Assembly: GCA_022376515.1 (NCBI GenBank)
Contig: WTXI01000029.1
Location: 124,001-188,000 of the forward strand
DNA: 64,000 bases
Source: Lactifluus volemus
Taxonomy: Eukaryota; Basidiomycota; Agaricomycetes; Russulales; Russulaceae
Direction: 5' to 3'
Both the position numbers and the translations under genes were made by a program. Shown one piece after another: positions 22,853 through 34,880 of this stretch; position 1 is the first letter of the stretch; every line of letters starts with the position of its first letter. The notes under the pieces were generated by a model that saw only the letters and a list, made by a program, of their open reading frames with translations, did not search any database and was not told the DNA's origin.

Positions 22853-24764
22853 AATAAATGGAAATAGAGATTTCAACATAAGTAACTTAATCATATTTAT
22901 GCACGTGTTGTCTCGGGCTGTCTAGGGTTAGGGTTTACACACTCCATAGCGTCTGCCCCAAACACCGCTCCTTCCTTTGTACAGTGTTAGACGAGTATAA
23001 TTAGCTTAGGTGAATTGGGGATCACCCGCTCGCAGGCTCTCCTGTGCCCCTCAGGGCTCCATATATGTTTTTCAACTTGAAGCTCACGTAAGTTACAGAC
23101 CCCAGCTTTGACCGTGACAGCTATGGTGTAGATGCTTGTCACTTCGTCAGATCTGTCTTTTTCCTCTTCGATGCCGCCTTGCTCCGACCTGCCATAGCAG
23201 TCATCTGTATGTTTAGCTGTCAACCAAGCGAGACATGGACGGCACATACATACAATGCGCTCAGAGACAAGTAGTACCCATCAGAATCATCGAGTCCGAC
23301 CGGCTGTACATGTGCGACGCACTACTCCCACTCGCCTCATCACCACCACCGTCTCCTTCATTCAGAAGCATCGGCAGCCCTCGCCCTATCCGAGTGGCTC
23401 ATGGATCGATCATATGCAGGTCTACCTCAGCTCACACGACCCTCCAGGGTAATCATGATAGACACTTTCACCCAGCTCTGCGACCCCCTTGCTGACATAT
23501 GGCCCCACAACGAGCCGCACGGCTCTCGAGCACGTACGAATGTACATACATACTGCACCTGAAGAAAACGCCGCGCTGCGCTGTTTGATTCCGCTCTCAT
23601 AAGTGATAACCGACGTGCGCGTCTCACTGGAGAACTGCTCCACCCACGACTTCAAACGCCACAGCATGCATTCGACACAGTTGCGGGCACGGGTACATCA
23701 GCGAGGCGGCACATATAGCGCCCGAAGACACCCACACACGCGCGGGGCGTGCTCAGCATGATCACCATATCGCTGCCGACGGCGTTATTGCGCCATCTAG
23801 CGACGGGCCTCACGGAGTCGTGTCTCGCGAAGGCCTCTCATACGTTGAGGCTGACGCCAAGCGCTCACAAGCAGCTGCATAGCACCCACACCCGGATCGA
23901 CGTGCGTCTGCGTCTCTGTCATTCAAGTTTCGTCCCCCATTATGCTTCTCTCCCGTCCGCGTCCCTTTGTCTGTGCCGCTAAGTTATACAGATTGATATC
24001 TTCTCTCCGGATCCGCGCGAGCAGGTTGGCACCTAGATATATTCTTCGTTACAAATATCCTATATAGTTTCCACTCTACAAAAGGATGCTGTATCTGATA
24101 TGCATACACTCATTTGCAACGGGCTGAAGTGAACAATATCTGTGCTCCTCAAGTACCTTAGGGTGAAAAGAACAAATGCTTTCCATACAACGTAAATACA
24201 AGAGGGTGGGCAGAAATCACGAAACGAACGAATAAAACCTTGTGATCGGATAGTACATACGGAATATGAGATAGTTACATGGTGAAAAGTATGGGTGGAT
24301 ATGTCAACAGGGAAAACCCCACAGCCCATGTCCATGGGGACGAGGCGCTCACGTTTTTGTCACCACAAAACAGCTTTTTCCTACATAGCTTCTACATAGC
24401 ATGTGTAGGCCCTGTAGCATTGTGTAGACCTCCTTAGGCTTGGGGAGGGGCTATCAACTTGAAGTGCTCTGTGAGTTGGAAGGCAGCACATGAGGAAGGG
24501 CTGGGGGGTGTCAACGAAGACAGGCCACATCGGAGAGCAACAATGCAGATTAGATCGGCTTGCCGAAATGAAATATGTGCAAATCGGTGCAGATCGTGTC
24601 AACCGCATGACGACATACTACACGTGAATTGGGCTTAGTAAGTATGGCTAAAGTCCGATGTCACATTACTCCGGTTTTTGTTTGGTAACCGTTTCATCTA
24701 TAAGTAGTCGGGATCATGGCCCTGTACGCCATCCATCTTTCACTTCCTCTTCCTCACATCTATT
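22853..24764. other. Intergenic, no gene recognised
   Basis: Several frames of 60-90 codons on both strands lack any family signature or plausible exon structure. TCTAGGGTTAGGGTTT at about 22920 contains two telomere-type TTAGGG units. A TATAAG (about 24700) and a pyrimidine-rich leader precede the small ORF at 24765. Confidence 0.4.
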
Positions 24765-25070
24765 ATGCCTTCTCTTGGTATGACGCAACCTCATGTTGCC
24801 AGTTTACATCGCCACCTCCTCGAGGTTGTTGAAGACTTTGTCACCATCATGAACAACACCCAGCAGCAGCAGCAGCAGGAGTTTTGGCAGGAGGTCAAGA
24901 AGGAGCAACAGACCCGTCATGCAGAAGTGATGGGTGGCTTCGATGACGTTTTCAGAGTCCTTACTGGGCTGCGCAATGATGTCGATGAATTGCGCAAGGT
25001 TCTTTCTAAGAGGTGAGTTTTTTCTCCTATTTCTTGTATTATATGCTGACTTGATTTCAGGGTAGGGTGA
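24765..25070 (+). CDS. Small polyQ/coiled-coil protein, unrecognised
   Basis: ATG at 24765 (MPSLGMTQPHVASLHRHLLE); exon 1 to 25012, a GTGAGT..TTTCAG intron, then exon 2 25061-25070 (stop TGA), giving about 85 residues. A run of six Gln (CAG repeat at about 24860) sits between two heptad-like stretches (LHRHLLEVVEDFVTIM and FDDVFRVLTGLRNDVDELRK), suggesting a coiled coil. A TATAAG about 65 bp upstream and the clean intron support a real gene. I see no homologue by eye; it could also be the surviving start of a larger gene. Confidence 0.4.
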
Positions 25071-25392
25071 CAAGGGGCTTCCTATTGACATCTGTGATGT
25101 GACATCACTGAACATTGCACATCATCATTGTTATCACATGTATTATTCCCTGTACAAGTACTTAAACAGAACAGTTTGGGGCATAATAGATCAATTCTCT
25201 CTCCCTTACTATCATGCCATGATCATGTCACAGTTCCATTTTCATTACTTCCAGGCAAATCTGAAGCAAGGGAATTCTCATCCAAATTGTGTGTTGGATG
25301 GTTCATTATATCTGAATGCAAATTGGAGTTATGCTGTTGAGCACGAGAGAAGGTTGCAAGGGAGGTCGAGGGAAGCAATCCATGACCAGGGG
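25071..25392. other. Intergenic, nothing recognised
   Basis: Lies between the small coiled-coil gene and the 3' end of DUF6535 copy C (minus). An open frame on + (25099-25524) overlaps the copy C tail and looks like its shadow. Confidence 0.4.
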
Positions 25393-27848
25393 TCACCTGT
25401 CCCGCTTGAGGTGCGGAGGAGCCTGATGTGGACTGTAGATCAGCAGGAAGCGCATTGGTGGGAGCTGAAGTGGGAAGGGACGAAAATGATACCCAAGGTA
25501 CCGAGGGGTAAGGGACAACACTGAGATCTGCGTTGCGTTGGGAGGAGACAGAATCAGATATTGAGTTGGCCGTGGATGAGATGACGTGGACATGGGGGTC
25601 GGCGACACCATGCGTTGCAGCTGCGGTGGCTGGGTAGAACGAGAGCTATCAACATTGACAGGGAAAAGGTGGGAAGATTCGGAGATCTGCGTAACCGGAA
25701 GTACAACGGGCTGTATAAGGCTATGATCCGTCGTTGACACAGGAAAAGATGACGAATCACGCCTGGTGGGAGGAACAGCGGCGGCCACTGGGTGTGGATG
25801 GAAAAGGTGACTTGTAATGCTGCACGATGGGTACGATGACAAACTCGAGAGAATAATGGGGTCTCTGTCTCTGGTAGACGCAGAGAATGCAGTTGGGGAA
25901 GCACTGGTACCTTCATGTATGGCAAGGTAAAGGTGACGAATGCCTTTCAGGATAGAGATAGGGATTCGATAAGGCGCCTGTAAAGCGATTTCGTTCCATA
26001 AAGCACAAAAGTCGTGCTGCAGTGCAGGAAGAGTATCTTGGATGACAAATTTGGAAATTGATGGGAGGATGTATAGCAACTCAGAAGCCATCCGTGCATC
26101 ACCCCCGAGTCGGAGGTAAGAGGGAAAGAATTGACGAGTGATGTGGATCAAGTTGGCAAGTAACACGCTGTCACCATGCATAAGATAATCCCGGAGCCTA
26201 GCTTCCGATATGCCAAATTGGTCCTTGACGAGCTTTTTCCAACGGTGGTCGTGTTTGTGTGCATTTGCGATGATACCAGCAACTATCCCTTGTGCACACA
26301 GAGAGGAGCCACGTTCGATATGATCATGATTGAGCTGGCTCCGTAGTGAGTGGCCTAGTTTAACGGATCCCAATACTCCATCCACGCCGCGCTCGAAAAT
26401 TCCCCGAAGGACTCTATTAGCTGCATAGGGTAGATGTCCCGTATCCACGGCCTTCACGCAGGTCATTATTCGTGTTTCTTTGGTGGTCTCCGAATTTGAT
26501 GACAATGTACGATCTAGAAATCTGCCGAGAGCATCCCCCAAAGTCAGCTCTCCCAAAGTAGCGAGACTGGCACGCGGATTTTCAACCACGTTCGAGTCAC
26601 AGAAGCCAGGTATTCCATCAAAGAATTGTTGCAGTTCATGATCTTCCTCTAGAGCGTCAAATGTCCATTTCAACACATTGCCATCGATCTCCCCTGATAA
26701 CTTCGAATTCGTAGCTGTGTCCTGGGCTGTCTTGACAATACCCCGCAAGAGTCGCTCGCGATATGTTCTCCTCCAGATATCGAAGGACATCAAGGTTTGC
26801 CTGTGAAACAAGCGAACAAGGCGCCTCCTAAGAAACCAGAGGATTTGAAAGAAGGCATACAATATGCCAGTATAAAGGCACCACACTAGCGAAGAAAGTG
26901 GTGCATAATAGGGGCTGTCGTTCCGGAATATTGGCATGAACGTGACGCAAGCATATATCCCTGCAGAAATCCCGACCCACGAACCCACAACATTGAAGAC
27001 GGTGTGGTTGATGTTGAACAGATATACAAGGAGTCCAGAGGAAGAAGGAAAGGTGTATTAAGGTGGGGCAATGCATCAACCGCCAATGGGAGATACAACT
27101 GATCGACGCCGTCAGAAAAGAAGGCACGAACGCGGGCCCGCTTGTGTGGACTGTATCGTGGTAGCTGGGTGGCCGTGAGGTGCCGACGCGCCCATTGCTG
27201 TCACAACGTTGCCAGCAGGGAACATGTCAGACCGATGACCACAGATTGCATATTTTGGAGGAGTAAACGGGGGTGGTTGAGCAGGGGTGGCAAGGATTGA
27301 TGCACGAGATACGTTTGGGTCTGCTAGGAGCTGATAGATGCTTCCAAGATAGAACGCGATGGTGTCCTGCGGGTTTGGCCTGAGGTCCTGGATTGATACC
27401 GCGGCCAATACTGCGACGGTAGCAGAGAATGAAATAGTCTAGAACGATCACGTTGGTCGCTGGACTGTGAAGTAAAGACTCCTAACGACTCACAAAAATG
27501 AGTATACCATCAGCGTCCTTTTGCCACCGTTTGGTCATTTTGTTGTCTGCTTCCTCTGCCATCTTGACGTACATCATAAAGAGAGGCCCTGAGCTATCGT
27601 CGATACTATAGTGCGCTTTTGACGCTTGTATATGCGCTAGCTGACCGACGTTGTGGATTCCACCTGTGTGCAAGGATGAATGTCACGGGATAAACTGGGG
27701 TGAGGGAAAGCATACTTGTGTCCACCCCCGCCTCAGGTATACCCTGTGCGTCCATGGCTTCGTGAACAACTGGAGATATCGATGGAGTTACAGAGTCAGT
27801 GTCACAAGCTTGACGACGACAGCCTGTCATGCTGAGAAGGCGAGGCAA
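25393..27848 (-). pseudogene. DUF6535 membrane protein, copy C, decayed
   Basis: Minus-strand relative of copies A and B but clearly more diverged. Exon 1 encodes MTGCRRQACDTDSV (start about 27830, or 27848). After a GTATGC..CACAG intron comes MMYVKMAEEADNKMTKRWQK, then an intron and VAVLAAVSIQDLRPNPQ. Damage lies in the membrane domain. Relative to A/B about 27 bases are missing after PPKYAI (27240), TTA is replaced by TGA in LATL-L-QQWARR, and a further deletion lies near 27060. From 26988 to 25393 a 531-codon frame stays open, with LKWTFDALEEDHELQQFF and LQHDFCALWNEIALQ and a Ser/Pro-rich tail. A truncated soluble product remains conceivable. Confidence 0.75.
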
Positions 27849-28175
27849 GCTCGAGCCCTAGACCCAAACGAGGCACTAGACCCAACAATCCTAGCGGGGA
27901 GGACAAATCATAAATGACAGCTTTCCAGTTAATCTCGAAAGACACCAAATTTGACACACGCCTGAAGGCCTGAAGATTGGTACAGTATTAAATTAGAAAT
28001 TTCGATAATGAGATTGTTTTTAGGTGACTTGGCGTACATGTGAGTCATGTGACCACAGTGACCACTGACAGCGCTCTGCGCTGTCACGCATTATGCATTA
28101 TGTCGCGCGAGTCGCCACTGAGCCACCTTTTTATCCACAACCCTGTGATCGCAGCTTCCTACTTTCTCTAGCCTT

Positions 28176-28332
28176 ATGTCGGGCTCCGAATCTGCTTCTA
28201 CTGACATTACACCCGGCGGGTTGAGTGTTTTGACGTGGAAATTGCCGCAATTCATAGACGATCGTTTGCCGTCCAGCCTGGAGAAACAGAGTGGTCGACG
28301 ACTTGACCAAGCCCTCAGTTCAGCCAGAGAAC
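28176..28332 (+). CDS. Orphan first exon, unrecognised gene truncated by rearrangement
   Basis: MSGSESASTDITPGGLSVLT starts at 28176 and runs through WKLPQFIDDRLPSSLEKQSG to a GTGAGT donor at about 28331. No matching downstream exon is visible before DUF6535 tail sequence begins at about 28550. A TTTTTATCC motif lies some 50 bp upstream. I do not recognise the protein; it looks like a gene start whose body was replaced. Confidence 0.3.
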
Positions 28333-28555
28333 GTGAGTACATGATCGGCGCTTGCGACATAGAGACTGAGGGACAGAATTACACTGTAATGCTACCTTCT
28401 TAACTTTTATTATACTCGGTGCGAGGGAGACTACTAAGGAATGCCTCAAATAGAAGAGAGGCTTCAGGAGATACCTATAGGCTAAGGGGTACAACAGTGC
28501 TGCGAAGGCAGCACTAGACTTAAGGCTGTTCTCGTACAAGGCAGACTTTTGATGA

Positions 28556-28958
28556 TGACCCTCCTTTGATGGTGCCTGGCATTCCATCATCGTCCTCACT
28601 TGTACCAGTCTTCAGTGACACGCGCCTTGCGGATCCCCTGATGTCCTCGGCCAGCTCTCCGACATCGCAAATCGACCTAATTACTCCTGGTTCAAGATTA
28701 TTGACGCAAAGCTCAGTCCCAGAAATCTCTTTCACACCTCCGCAGATGACCTTTGATTCGCAATCAAACTCACCTGAGAATGATGCAACGTTCAATACCG
28801 ACGACAACTCCCGAACTCCAGGCCTTTCTAGTATGGCGGAGACCTCACAACAACCACACGAGCCAGCAACGCCGGCCCTTGACGCTGCTACAGACCTTTC
28901 GCTGCATCCCGCCGACACGGCACCCCCTTCAAGTGTCGACGCTGATCGTCCACCATAG
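28556..28958 (+). pseudogene. DUF6535 C-terminal tail fragment
   Basis: Corresponds only to the last ~130 residues of copies A/B: MVPGIPSSSSLVP, SDTRLADPLMSS, LITPGSRLLTQSSVPEISFT and PPQMTFDSQSN. It then continues with its own longer end (ETSQQPHEPATPALDAATDL...DADRPP, stop at 28958). Membrane and middle regions are absent. The 3' flank also matches that of A/B. It retains the full tail reading frame that copy B has lost, so it serves as a reference for the family's original C-terminus. Confidence 0.8.
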
Positions 28959-29440
28959 AATCAAACCTCTCCTGGTGGACAAAGCCATAGGTTGTCGTAA
29001 ATGTGATATCGCCTGTAAGTTGTCTGTCGTTGGGTGGTATCACAATGCTGAAGTATGACTGCAGATGATGAAGGCGAACTCGACTTTATGCGTGTTTCGT
29101 ATCCACTACTACTGCTAGCTTGATTCATGACTCATTTTCATCAGTCATCTTTATTTTTCTCACACGGCATGGTCTCAATATTACTCCCGCTCCAGTTTCT
29201 TTTTATTACGATTCTTCTTGATGCTACCTCTATGCCCTTTTTTGAACGTGATATTGCTTAGGCTTTCCCAATGAATAGTTCAGAGCCATCGCTGAATATT
29301 AAGTCTCCACGGTGGTGCGTACATTGTGGTGTAAACTACGATTGTGTTACTATCAATACAAAGCATACATGGACACTTTTTTCGAGCTGTTTCTTCCCAC
29401 GAATTACACAGCAGCTTGCTAGAGGCTGGGCTCGGCTCCT

Positions 29441-29570
29441 CCTTGTTCGTGAGGTCTTTCCGCAGCTCGGTATCGGCCTCTTCCAACATCTGGTGCATCA
29501 GCGTGTTCACTTGGTCCCGTGGTGTTGACACCGCCGTCATAGAACCATTGCGTCTTCCATGTACGACGTC
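29441..29570 (-). pseudogene. Possible CHMP1/Did2 (ESCRT-III) C-terminal fragment
   Basis: The minus strand reads MTAVSTPRDQVNTLMHQMLE then EADTELRKDLTNKEEP. This resembles the C-terminal MIM1-type helix of CHMP1 proteins (TPQxQVDxLLxQMADEAGL), but with changed residues, and no upstream ESCRT-III core is nearby. I rate it a weak homology; it could be chance similarity. Confidence 0.3.
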
Positions 29571-30065
29571 TGTCCTCCTAAGTCTGAAAGATTTGCATCG
29601 AACTTGTCTATCACGAGGGAGATCCGTTGTATACATAGGAGGAAAAGACGGGTTTATTAACAAGAGGAGGGAGGGGAGAGGCACACGTGGTGAGACGCGA
29701 CCGCATGATCGAGTGATCCGGATCATAGACATATTGAATGTTAAATAATCGGCAAGGACATGGATGATACCCCAGACCAAACCAGACGGAAGTTCCGACT
29801 CGGAGTCTGCTGGCCCGAGACTCGGTTAGGGGTGGGCCTTGTTTTGGCGCCAGAGTGTCTGCTGCGTAAGCAGTACAGGAAAGTGGAAGGTTTAACAGTT
29901 TCTGGACTCTCTGATACGGTCCCGAAACTGTATGTCGGAAGATTCAGAACCCCAGGGATGTGTCTCGTCCAATTGACTGAGCTTAACCCCCTTCGGACCG
30001 CGATAGCAACCGATGATGTCATCCTCAATTGTAACCGGAGTCGATGAGTCGATGACGGTCGGTTA

Positions 30066-30453
<388 letters not shown>

Positions 30454-30633
30454 TGTTGGATAATAGAGGTGTAGCAGAAGGTAATTTTTAGGTAAAGTGA
30501 CGGAGATGTTGAAGCGATGGGACGAGGCCAAGGCTTTACATAAATCGAGTTACGGATGAGTCATGTGTGAAAGACACAAAATAAAGTTTGACGAAACGCG
30601 TCGATGCGTTTTTGTGGACCATCAAACATCCCA

Positions 30634-30822
30634 ATGTCCCCCAAACCCACTTCCACTGCCGGCAAAGCTCCTGCCTCGACTGTCTCCAAGGCTCCTGCCA
30701 ATCCAACTGAAGGTGCCAAGGCTGCGAAGAAGACCGCTTCCGAGCCAACCGGCGAAGTCGGTGACGAGAGGAAGAAGCGTCGTGAAGTCCGCAAGGAGAC
30801 CTACTCATCTTATATCTACAAA
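30634..30822 (+). pseudogene. Histone H2B, truncated
   Basis: ATG at 30634: MSPKPTSTAGKAPASTVSK, APANPTEGAKAAKKTASEPT and KKRREVRKETYSSYIYK, that is the whole basic tail and the start of helix alpha-1. Homology ends at codon 63 (30822); the frame continues 17 codons to a stop at 30876 without VLKQVHPDTG or any histone fold. No GT donor at the break explains it as an intron. With the divergent H2A relic 180 bp away, it is the remnant of a normal H2A-H2B promoter-sharing pair. Confidence 0.85.
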
Positions 30823-30879
30823 GGAGAGCTACTTTTTCACTACAAACCATGGTTTTCACGTCTTACTACTATTTAAAGT

Positions 30880-31892
30880 TGTGAAATGAAACTCGGGAAG
30901 CTAAAGGATTCCACGAGTTTCTACAACTACTTGTCAAGACAACAGCTTTAGCTGGTGCTTTCACTCTCGCCGAGCCATTGCTTGTGTTTCTCTATGGACA
31001 CGATGTGGAGTGTTGGGAGATGGAACGAAGAGAAAAGCAAGAAATGGTAGAGTAGAGATTAGGGACAGCGGGGCAGCAGGGCAAGGGTTGACAGGTGTCA
31101 GAAGTGTAGTGAGCATAGACAGTGTACAATGCCCACTACACTTCCCATGCCTGTCATCCGACTCATCCCTCACCCTGCTGCCCCCGCTGCAGTGTTGAAC
31201 CATGCACATGTCGACTAGTCAGTGACCAGCCCAGTGACGGTGAAACCGCTTTATCGATCCCTTATCGATCACTTATCTGGATCTTATCAGAGTTTATCGC
31301 CGCCGCCGCTGCCCATTACATCGCGACTTAGTCACGGCTATTTGCAGCGCTGATCACCCATGGTCAGACGACTTTCCTGACTGTCACGACTAGTTACTGA
31401 CTGGCACATCACTGCATTGTATGCTGTGATAAGCACAGACAACGCGACTTCACTACCTCCTCGGGGTAGCGTCCGCCCTCGTTCGGGCAATGAGACTCGG
31501 AGGACTCATGACTACGTAGGTGAGAAACTTTCCGGCGCCGAACCCAATAATACAACCACACGCTGCGTCGACACAGACCAACGTCAAACCCTGAGACAAC
31601 AGGTCCGAGGACATGAGATGCTGAGTGTGGAGCTGCATCCCCATATGGCTGGATCACGCGTTCCAGTCAGCCCATACGGGCCAGTCATCTCATCAGAAAT
31701 TCTTTCACTTGGTTATGCTCCTTTCTCTCTTGTTCAGTAACCGTTCGCTTTCCTCTCCGATTTAGCTTCATCTCACGGCTACCTTAATCATATATCCATC
31801 CAGCTTTGGTTCCACTTCTCCCGAGATAGACACTAACGTCGCTATGTAGTCTTTTGCCGAGTGTTTCTCTATAATAGATTCTTGTCACGTAC
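30880..31892. other. Intergenic with hairpin and GATA-type site cluster
   Basis: No gene recognised. Holds the inverted repeat at 31064-31190. It also holds a run of TTATC (GATAA reverse complement) motifs at 31250-31300: TTATCGATCCCTTATCGATC, then CTTATCTGG, CTTATCAGAG and TTTATCGCC. These could bind GATA factors but are too far from a gene start to assign. Frames of about 100 codons at 31409-31740 show no features. Confidence 0.4.
31064..31190. repeat. Imperfect hairpin, ~50-bp arms with a ~22-bp loop
   Basis: The left arm, 31064-31111 (GACAGCGGGGCAGCAGGGC ... GAAGTGTAGTG), pairs with the right arm, 31134-31190 (CACTACACTTC ... CCCTGCTGCCCCCGCTGC). Both ends of the arms match well and the middle carries bulges. 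It could be a foldback or MITE remnant. Confidence 0.65.
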
Positions 31893-32069
31893 GCCACGTC
31901 AAGAAGCACATCTCCGACAAGGTGTGCATAAAGCGTGACCACTGACTGATTTCCTCACCTCACTCGCTGCCGGCCCTCGCACTGATTGGGCCGGATCCTA
32001 CATTGGATGCTTGCCTCTTGTGCCACGTCAAGTACCAAATCCCCGAAAGGGTGCGTATAAAGCGTGATA
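31893..32069 (+). promoter_or_regulatory. Duplicated promoter module upstream of the P450
   Basis: A 48-bp module, GCCACGTCAAG...CGAxAAGGGTGxGxATAAAGCGTGA, occurs at 31893-31940 and again at 32022-32069, 129 bp apart. The second copy has a good TATA box (GTATAAAG) 37 bp before the ATG; the first has GCATAAAG. Each also carries a CCACGTCA element (bZIP/bHLH-like core). This gives two candidate core promoters for one gene. Confidence 0.55.
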
Positions 32070-32096
32070 CCCAACAGACCACCTCACCTTTCGAAC

Positions 32097-34309
32097 ATGT
32101 CGTCGCCTGCGCTCACACCATTTTTGGTGCTATTTCAGACACCCGAGAATCAGCCTGTGCTCGCTGCTGGCTTGACCGTGCTAGTAACTAGCTTCGTAAG
32201 CACTATTGATCCACACTTTCTTTAACATTTCTCACGAGAGTAAATCAGGGATCTCACCTGTATTTCCGCCACTTGGAGCCTCGCTCCACGTCGTCCCTCA
32301 TCGCCCTTCTCTTCCTTGTTCCGTCCCTTCTTTCCGTTCCAATTTATCACGTCATTCAACGGTCCTTTGCTGCGGTTGCACTCGCATTCACGACATACGG
32401 AACTTCATTGATATTTTTTACGCTTGCGTACCGCTTGTCGCCTTTCCATCCCCTTGCGAAATTTCCCGGGCCGATCCTTCCCAAATTATCAAAGTGGTGG
32501 GGGGCATATGTCAGCGTCAGAGGGGACCCGCATAGATACCTCAAGAAACTACACGACAGATACGGTGATATCGTCCGAGTAGGTCAGCGCGGGATCCTTT
32601 TCCTCATGATACGCCAATAGCTCACTTACCCAACTTGATCTACAGGCCCCAATGAGCTCTCTATTCGCGATGCTTGTTATATACATCAGATCCTTGGCCA
32701 AGGTGGGCTGCCTAGAGGACCGCGTGCGTATAAGATGTCTTGATAGCGGCTAGCTACCTATTTTCGATGAATAGGCTGGGACGGACCACCGTCATTAATC
32801 GCCCACCGCGATCCCATTAAACATATGAATCATCGCAAGCGTTGGGATCGAGGATTTTCATCCGCAGCGCTAAAAGAGTACGAGGTCATCGTAGCAAAGC
32901 GATCCAGACAACTAGTCAGTTGTTTGGAGGACAACGTCCGCGGTTCGGGCCAGAAGGCGGCTGTGTTGGATATGGCCGCGTGGATGAGTTATTTTACGTA
33001 AGCCCGAGTCGTCGTTCGCACGTTTAATCTTTCCGATAACGGATTGCAGCACAGATTTGATGGGGGATATGACGTAAATGTTTACGCGCATGGTGTTCTT
33101 CAGATAGATGCTAATTCAATTCAACCCAGCTTTGGTGGTGGTTTCGAGTTGATGAGGGCTGGCGGAGACGTCGATGGTATTTGGGCTCTTTTCGAGTCTA
33201 GCATCCGGTACGTGTCCGCTCAAGTGGATTCGATCCGCGCCTCACTCCCCTCTAGTCGGACTGTAGTCGTAGGACATATCCCATACATGCAACCTGTTGT
33301 TAATGCTATTATGAAGCTCACGAGAGCTACTGCCGGACGGAGGCGTTCGCCTAGGCTTCTCCGAACGTTTGGAAAAGAAAGAGCGCTTAAGCGACTGCAG
33401 ATGGGCGCCAACAGGAAAGACCTGTTCTACTACCTGGTACGTCCCATATGTGGTCTGACATCGTCATTCTACTGAATGACATTTCAGAGCGGCGAGGATC
33501 TCCCTGAATCTGAGCGCCCCTCTATCGATGCTGTCGCGCAGGATGGAGCGTTGGCTATTCTTGCTGGTTCGGACACAGCGAGCAGTGCCCTCACGGCCAT
33601 CATCTATTACCTCTTATGCAACCCAGCGGTGTACGAACGTCTACAGGATGAAGTCGACGTTGCCTTCCCAAGTGAGGAAGAACCTCTGGATATGACGAGG
33701 TTGAGCTGCATGGAATGGTTAAATGGTTGCATGTGAGTGGTCGTGCATGGAAAAAAAAAGAGTGGTCGTGCATGGAAAAAAGCTCAAACTCATCTTTACT
33801 ATTCAAACAGCAATGAGGGCCTTCGTCTTCAACCTCCTGTTCCAAGCGGATCGCAACGCTCACTGGGTAAGGGGAAAGGGTCTAGAGTACTTGGAAAACT
33901 GTGAGCAGACACACCCGTGGATTTGGATCGCTCTTTAATCAATGCATTATCCACATGCAGAGTCATACCCGAGGAGACGCAGGTCTTTCTTCATACGTAC
34001 AGCATCCATCGGGACCCACGCTATTTCTATACACCTGAGGAATTCCTTCCAGAACGCTGGTTCAGCACAGACGCGCTCACCAGAGAGCACAACACGGCTG
34101 CTTTCTTCCCTTTTTCATACGGTCCGGCGATATGCGCTGGGAAACACCTGGCCCTGATGGAGATGCGCATGGTGCTCTGCTGGGTATTGCGGCGCTTTCG
34201 TTTCTCCAAGGCTCCAGATTTTTCTTATGAAGAGTGGGAAGAAAAGATTCAGGATTGGTTCGTAGTGCATCACGACCCTCTACTGGTCAACGTGTCACTT
34301 CGAGGGTGA
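32097..34309 (+). CDS. Cytochrome P450 monooxygenase, microsomal
   Basis: Haem-thiolate monooxygenase, likely ER-anchored and NADPH-P450 reductase-dependent. Start at 32097 (MSSPALTPFLVLFQT); exon 1 ends at 32195, exon 2 32249-32582. Hydrophobic anchor segments (SLIALLFLVPSLLSV and AFTTYGTSLIFFTLAY) precede the proline hinge PLAKFPGPILPKL. Motifs in later exons: LAGSDTASSAL (I helix, about 33570), NEGLR (ExxR, about 33813), PERW (about 34050) and FSYGPAICAGKHLA with the haem Cys (about 34125). About eight or nine short introns, joins in phase where checked. The intron after 33732 contains a 24-bp tandem duplication (GTGGTCGTGCATGGAAAAAA). N-terminal style resembles multigene basidiomycete clans; substrate unknown. 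No partner biosynthetic genes adjoin it. Confidence 0.9.
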
Positions 34310-34759
34310 AGACCGTGACACGCAACCACGGGTGGTCGTATATTTTTTAAGCTTAGTATATCATAAGAACCAATTTCCAGAATACCAATAGTCTTGGATA
34401 GCTCGGATATGAGTTGTGGCCTCGGGATACCGTGCGGTTCCTGGTAGGGCTCGTTATTCGGAAAGAGACTCCAGGGAAAGGCGCTGCAATTTCAAAGTGT
34501 GACAATGATGCAGACAACTTGAAGACTGGAGAGCAACGGACCAGGTAAAAAGTTTGTCAGGGTAATGGATGTGATAAGGTGGCCTGAGTGTTTGCTCGCC
34601 CCCGCTAGAAAGTTCGAGAGATAATCTAAAACTTCTGAGCGACTTGAAGTGGCTCGTCTGATCCGCGGTGGTCCCGAAAGGCTAAAGGCCACGTGACCTC
34701 CTACAAATGAACCGAGCATGTAGGGAAAGAGAACGTAATTACAAACCTCGGAAGATTCA
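34310..34759. other. 3' flank of the P450, no gene seen
   Basis: Only short frames. The minus-strand open frame at 34492-34794 overlaps the DUF6535 scrap to its right, but nothing further left is recognisable as that family. Confidence 0.4.
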
Positions 34760-34880
34760 AGATTGTGTGCTTCTCGAGAGATTCCGTTCCACAAGGCACA
34801 GAAGTCATGCTAGGAGGGAGTTTTGCGTGGCGTTTGACAACGAATGATAACGGGCTTGAACTTTGAGAACTTCGAGGACA
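34760..34880 (-). pseudogene. Tiny DUF6535-protein fragment
   Basis: The minus strand reads FSKFKPVIIRCQTP, a stop, then HDFCALWNGISREAHNLESS. This is the family's conserved ISKFDIRNTLPxLQHDFCALWNEI block (compare 48.9 kb: HDFCALWNEITQEANNRES). Nothing on either side extends it. It shows that DUF6535 sequence once reached the border of the conserved block that starts at 35.3 kb. Confidence 0.6.

Noticed and set aside
22920..22936. Interstitial telomere repeat (TAGGGTTAGGGTTT)
   Set aside because: Only about two units; expected by chance and not enough to claim a former chromosome end.
31409..31740. 107-codon plus-strand and 82-codon minus-strand frames before the P450
   Set aside because: No motif, splice structure or start context; probably spurious.
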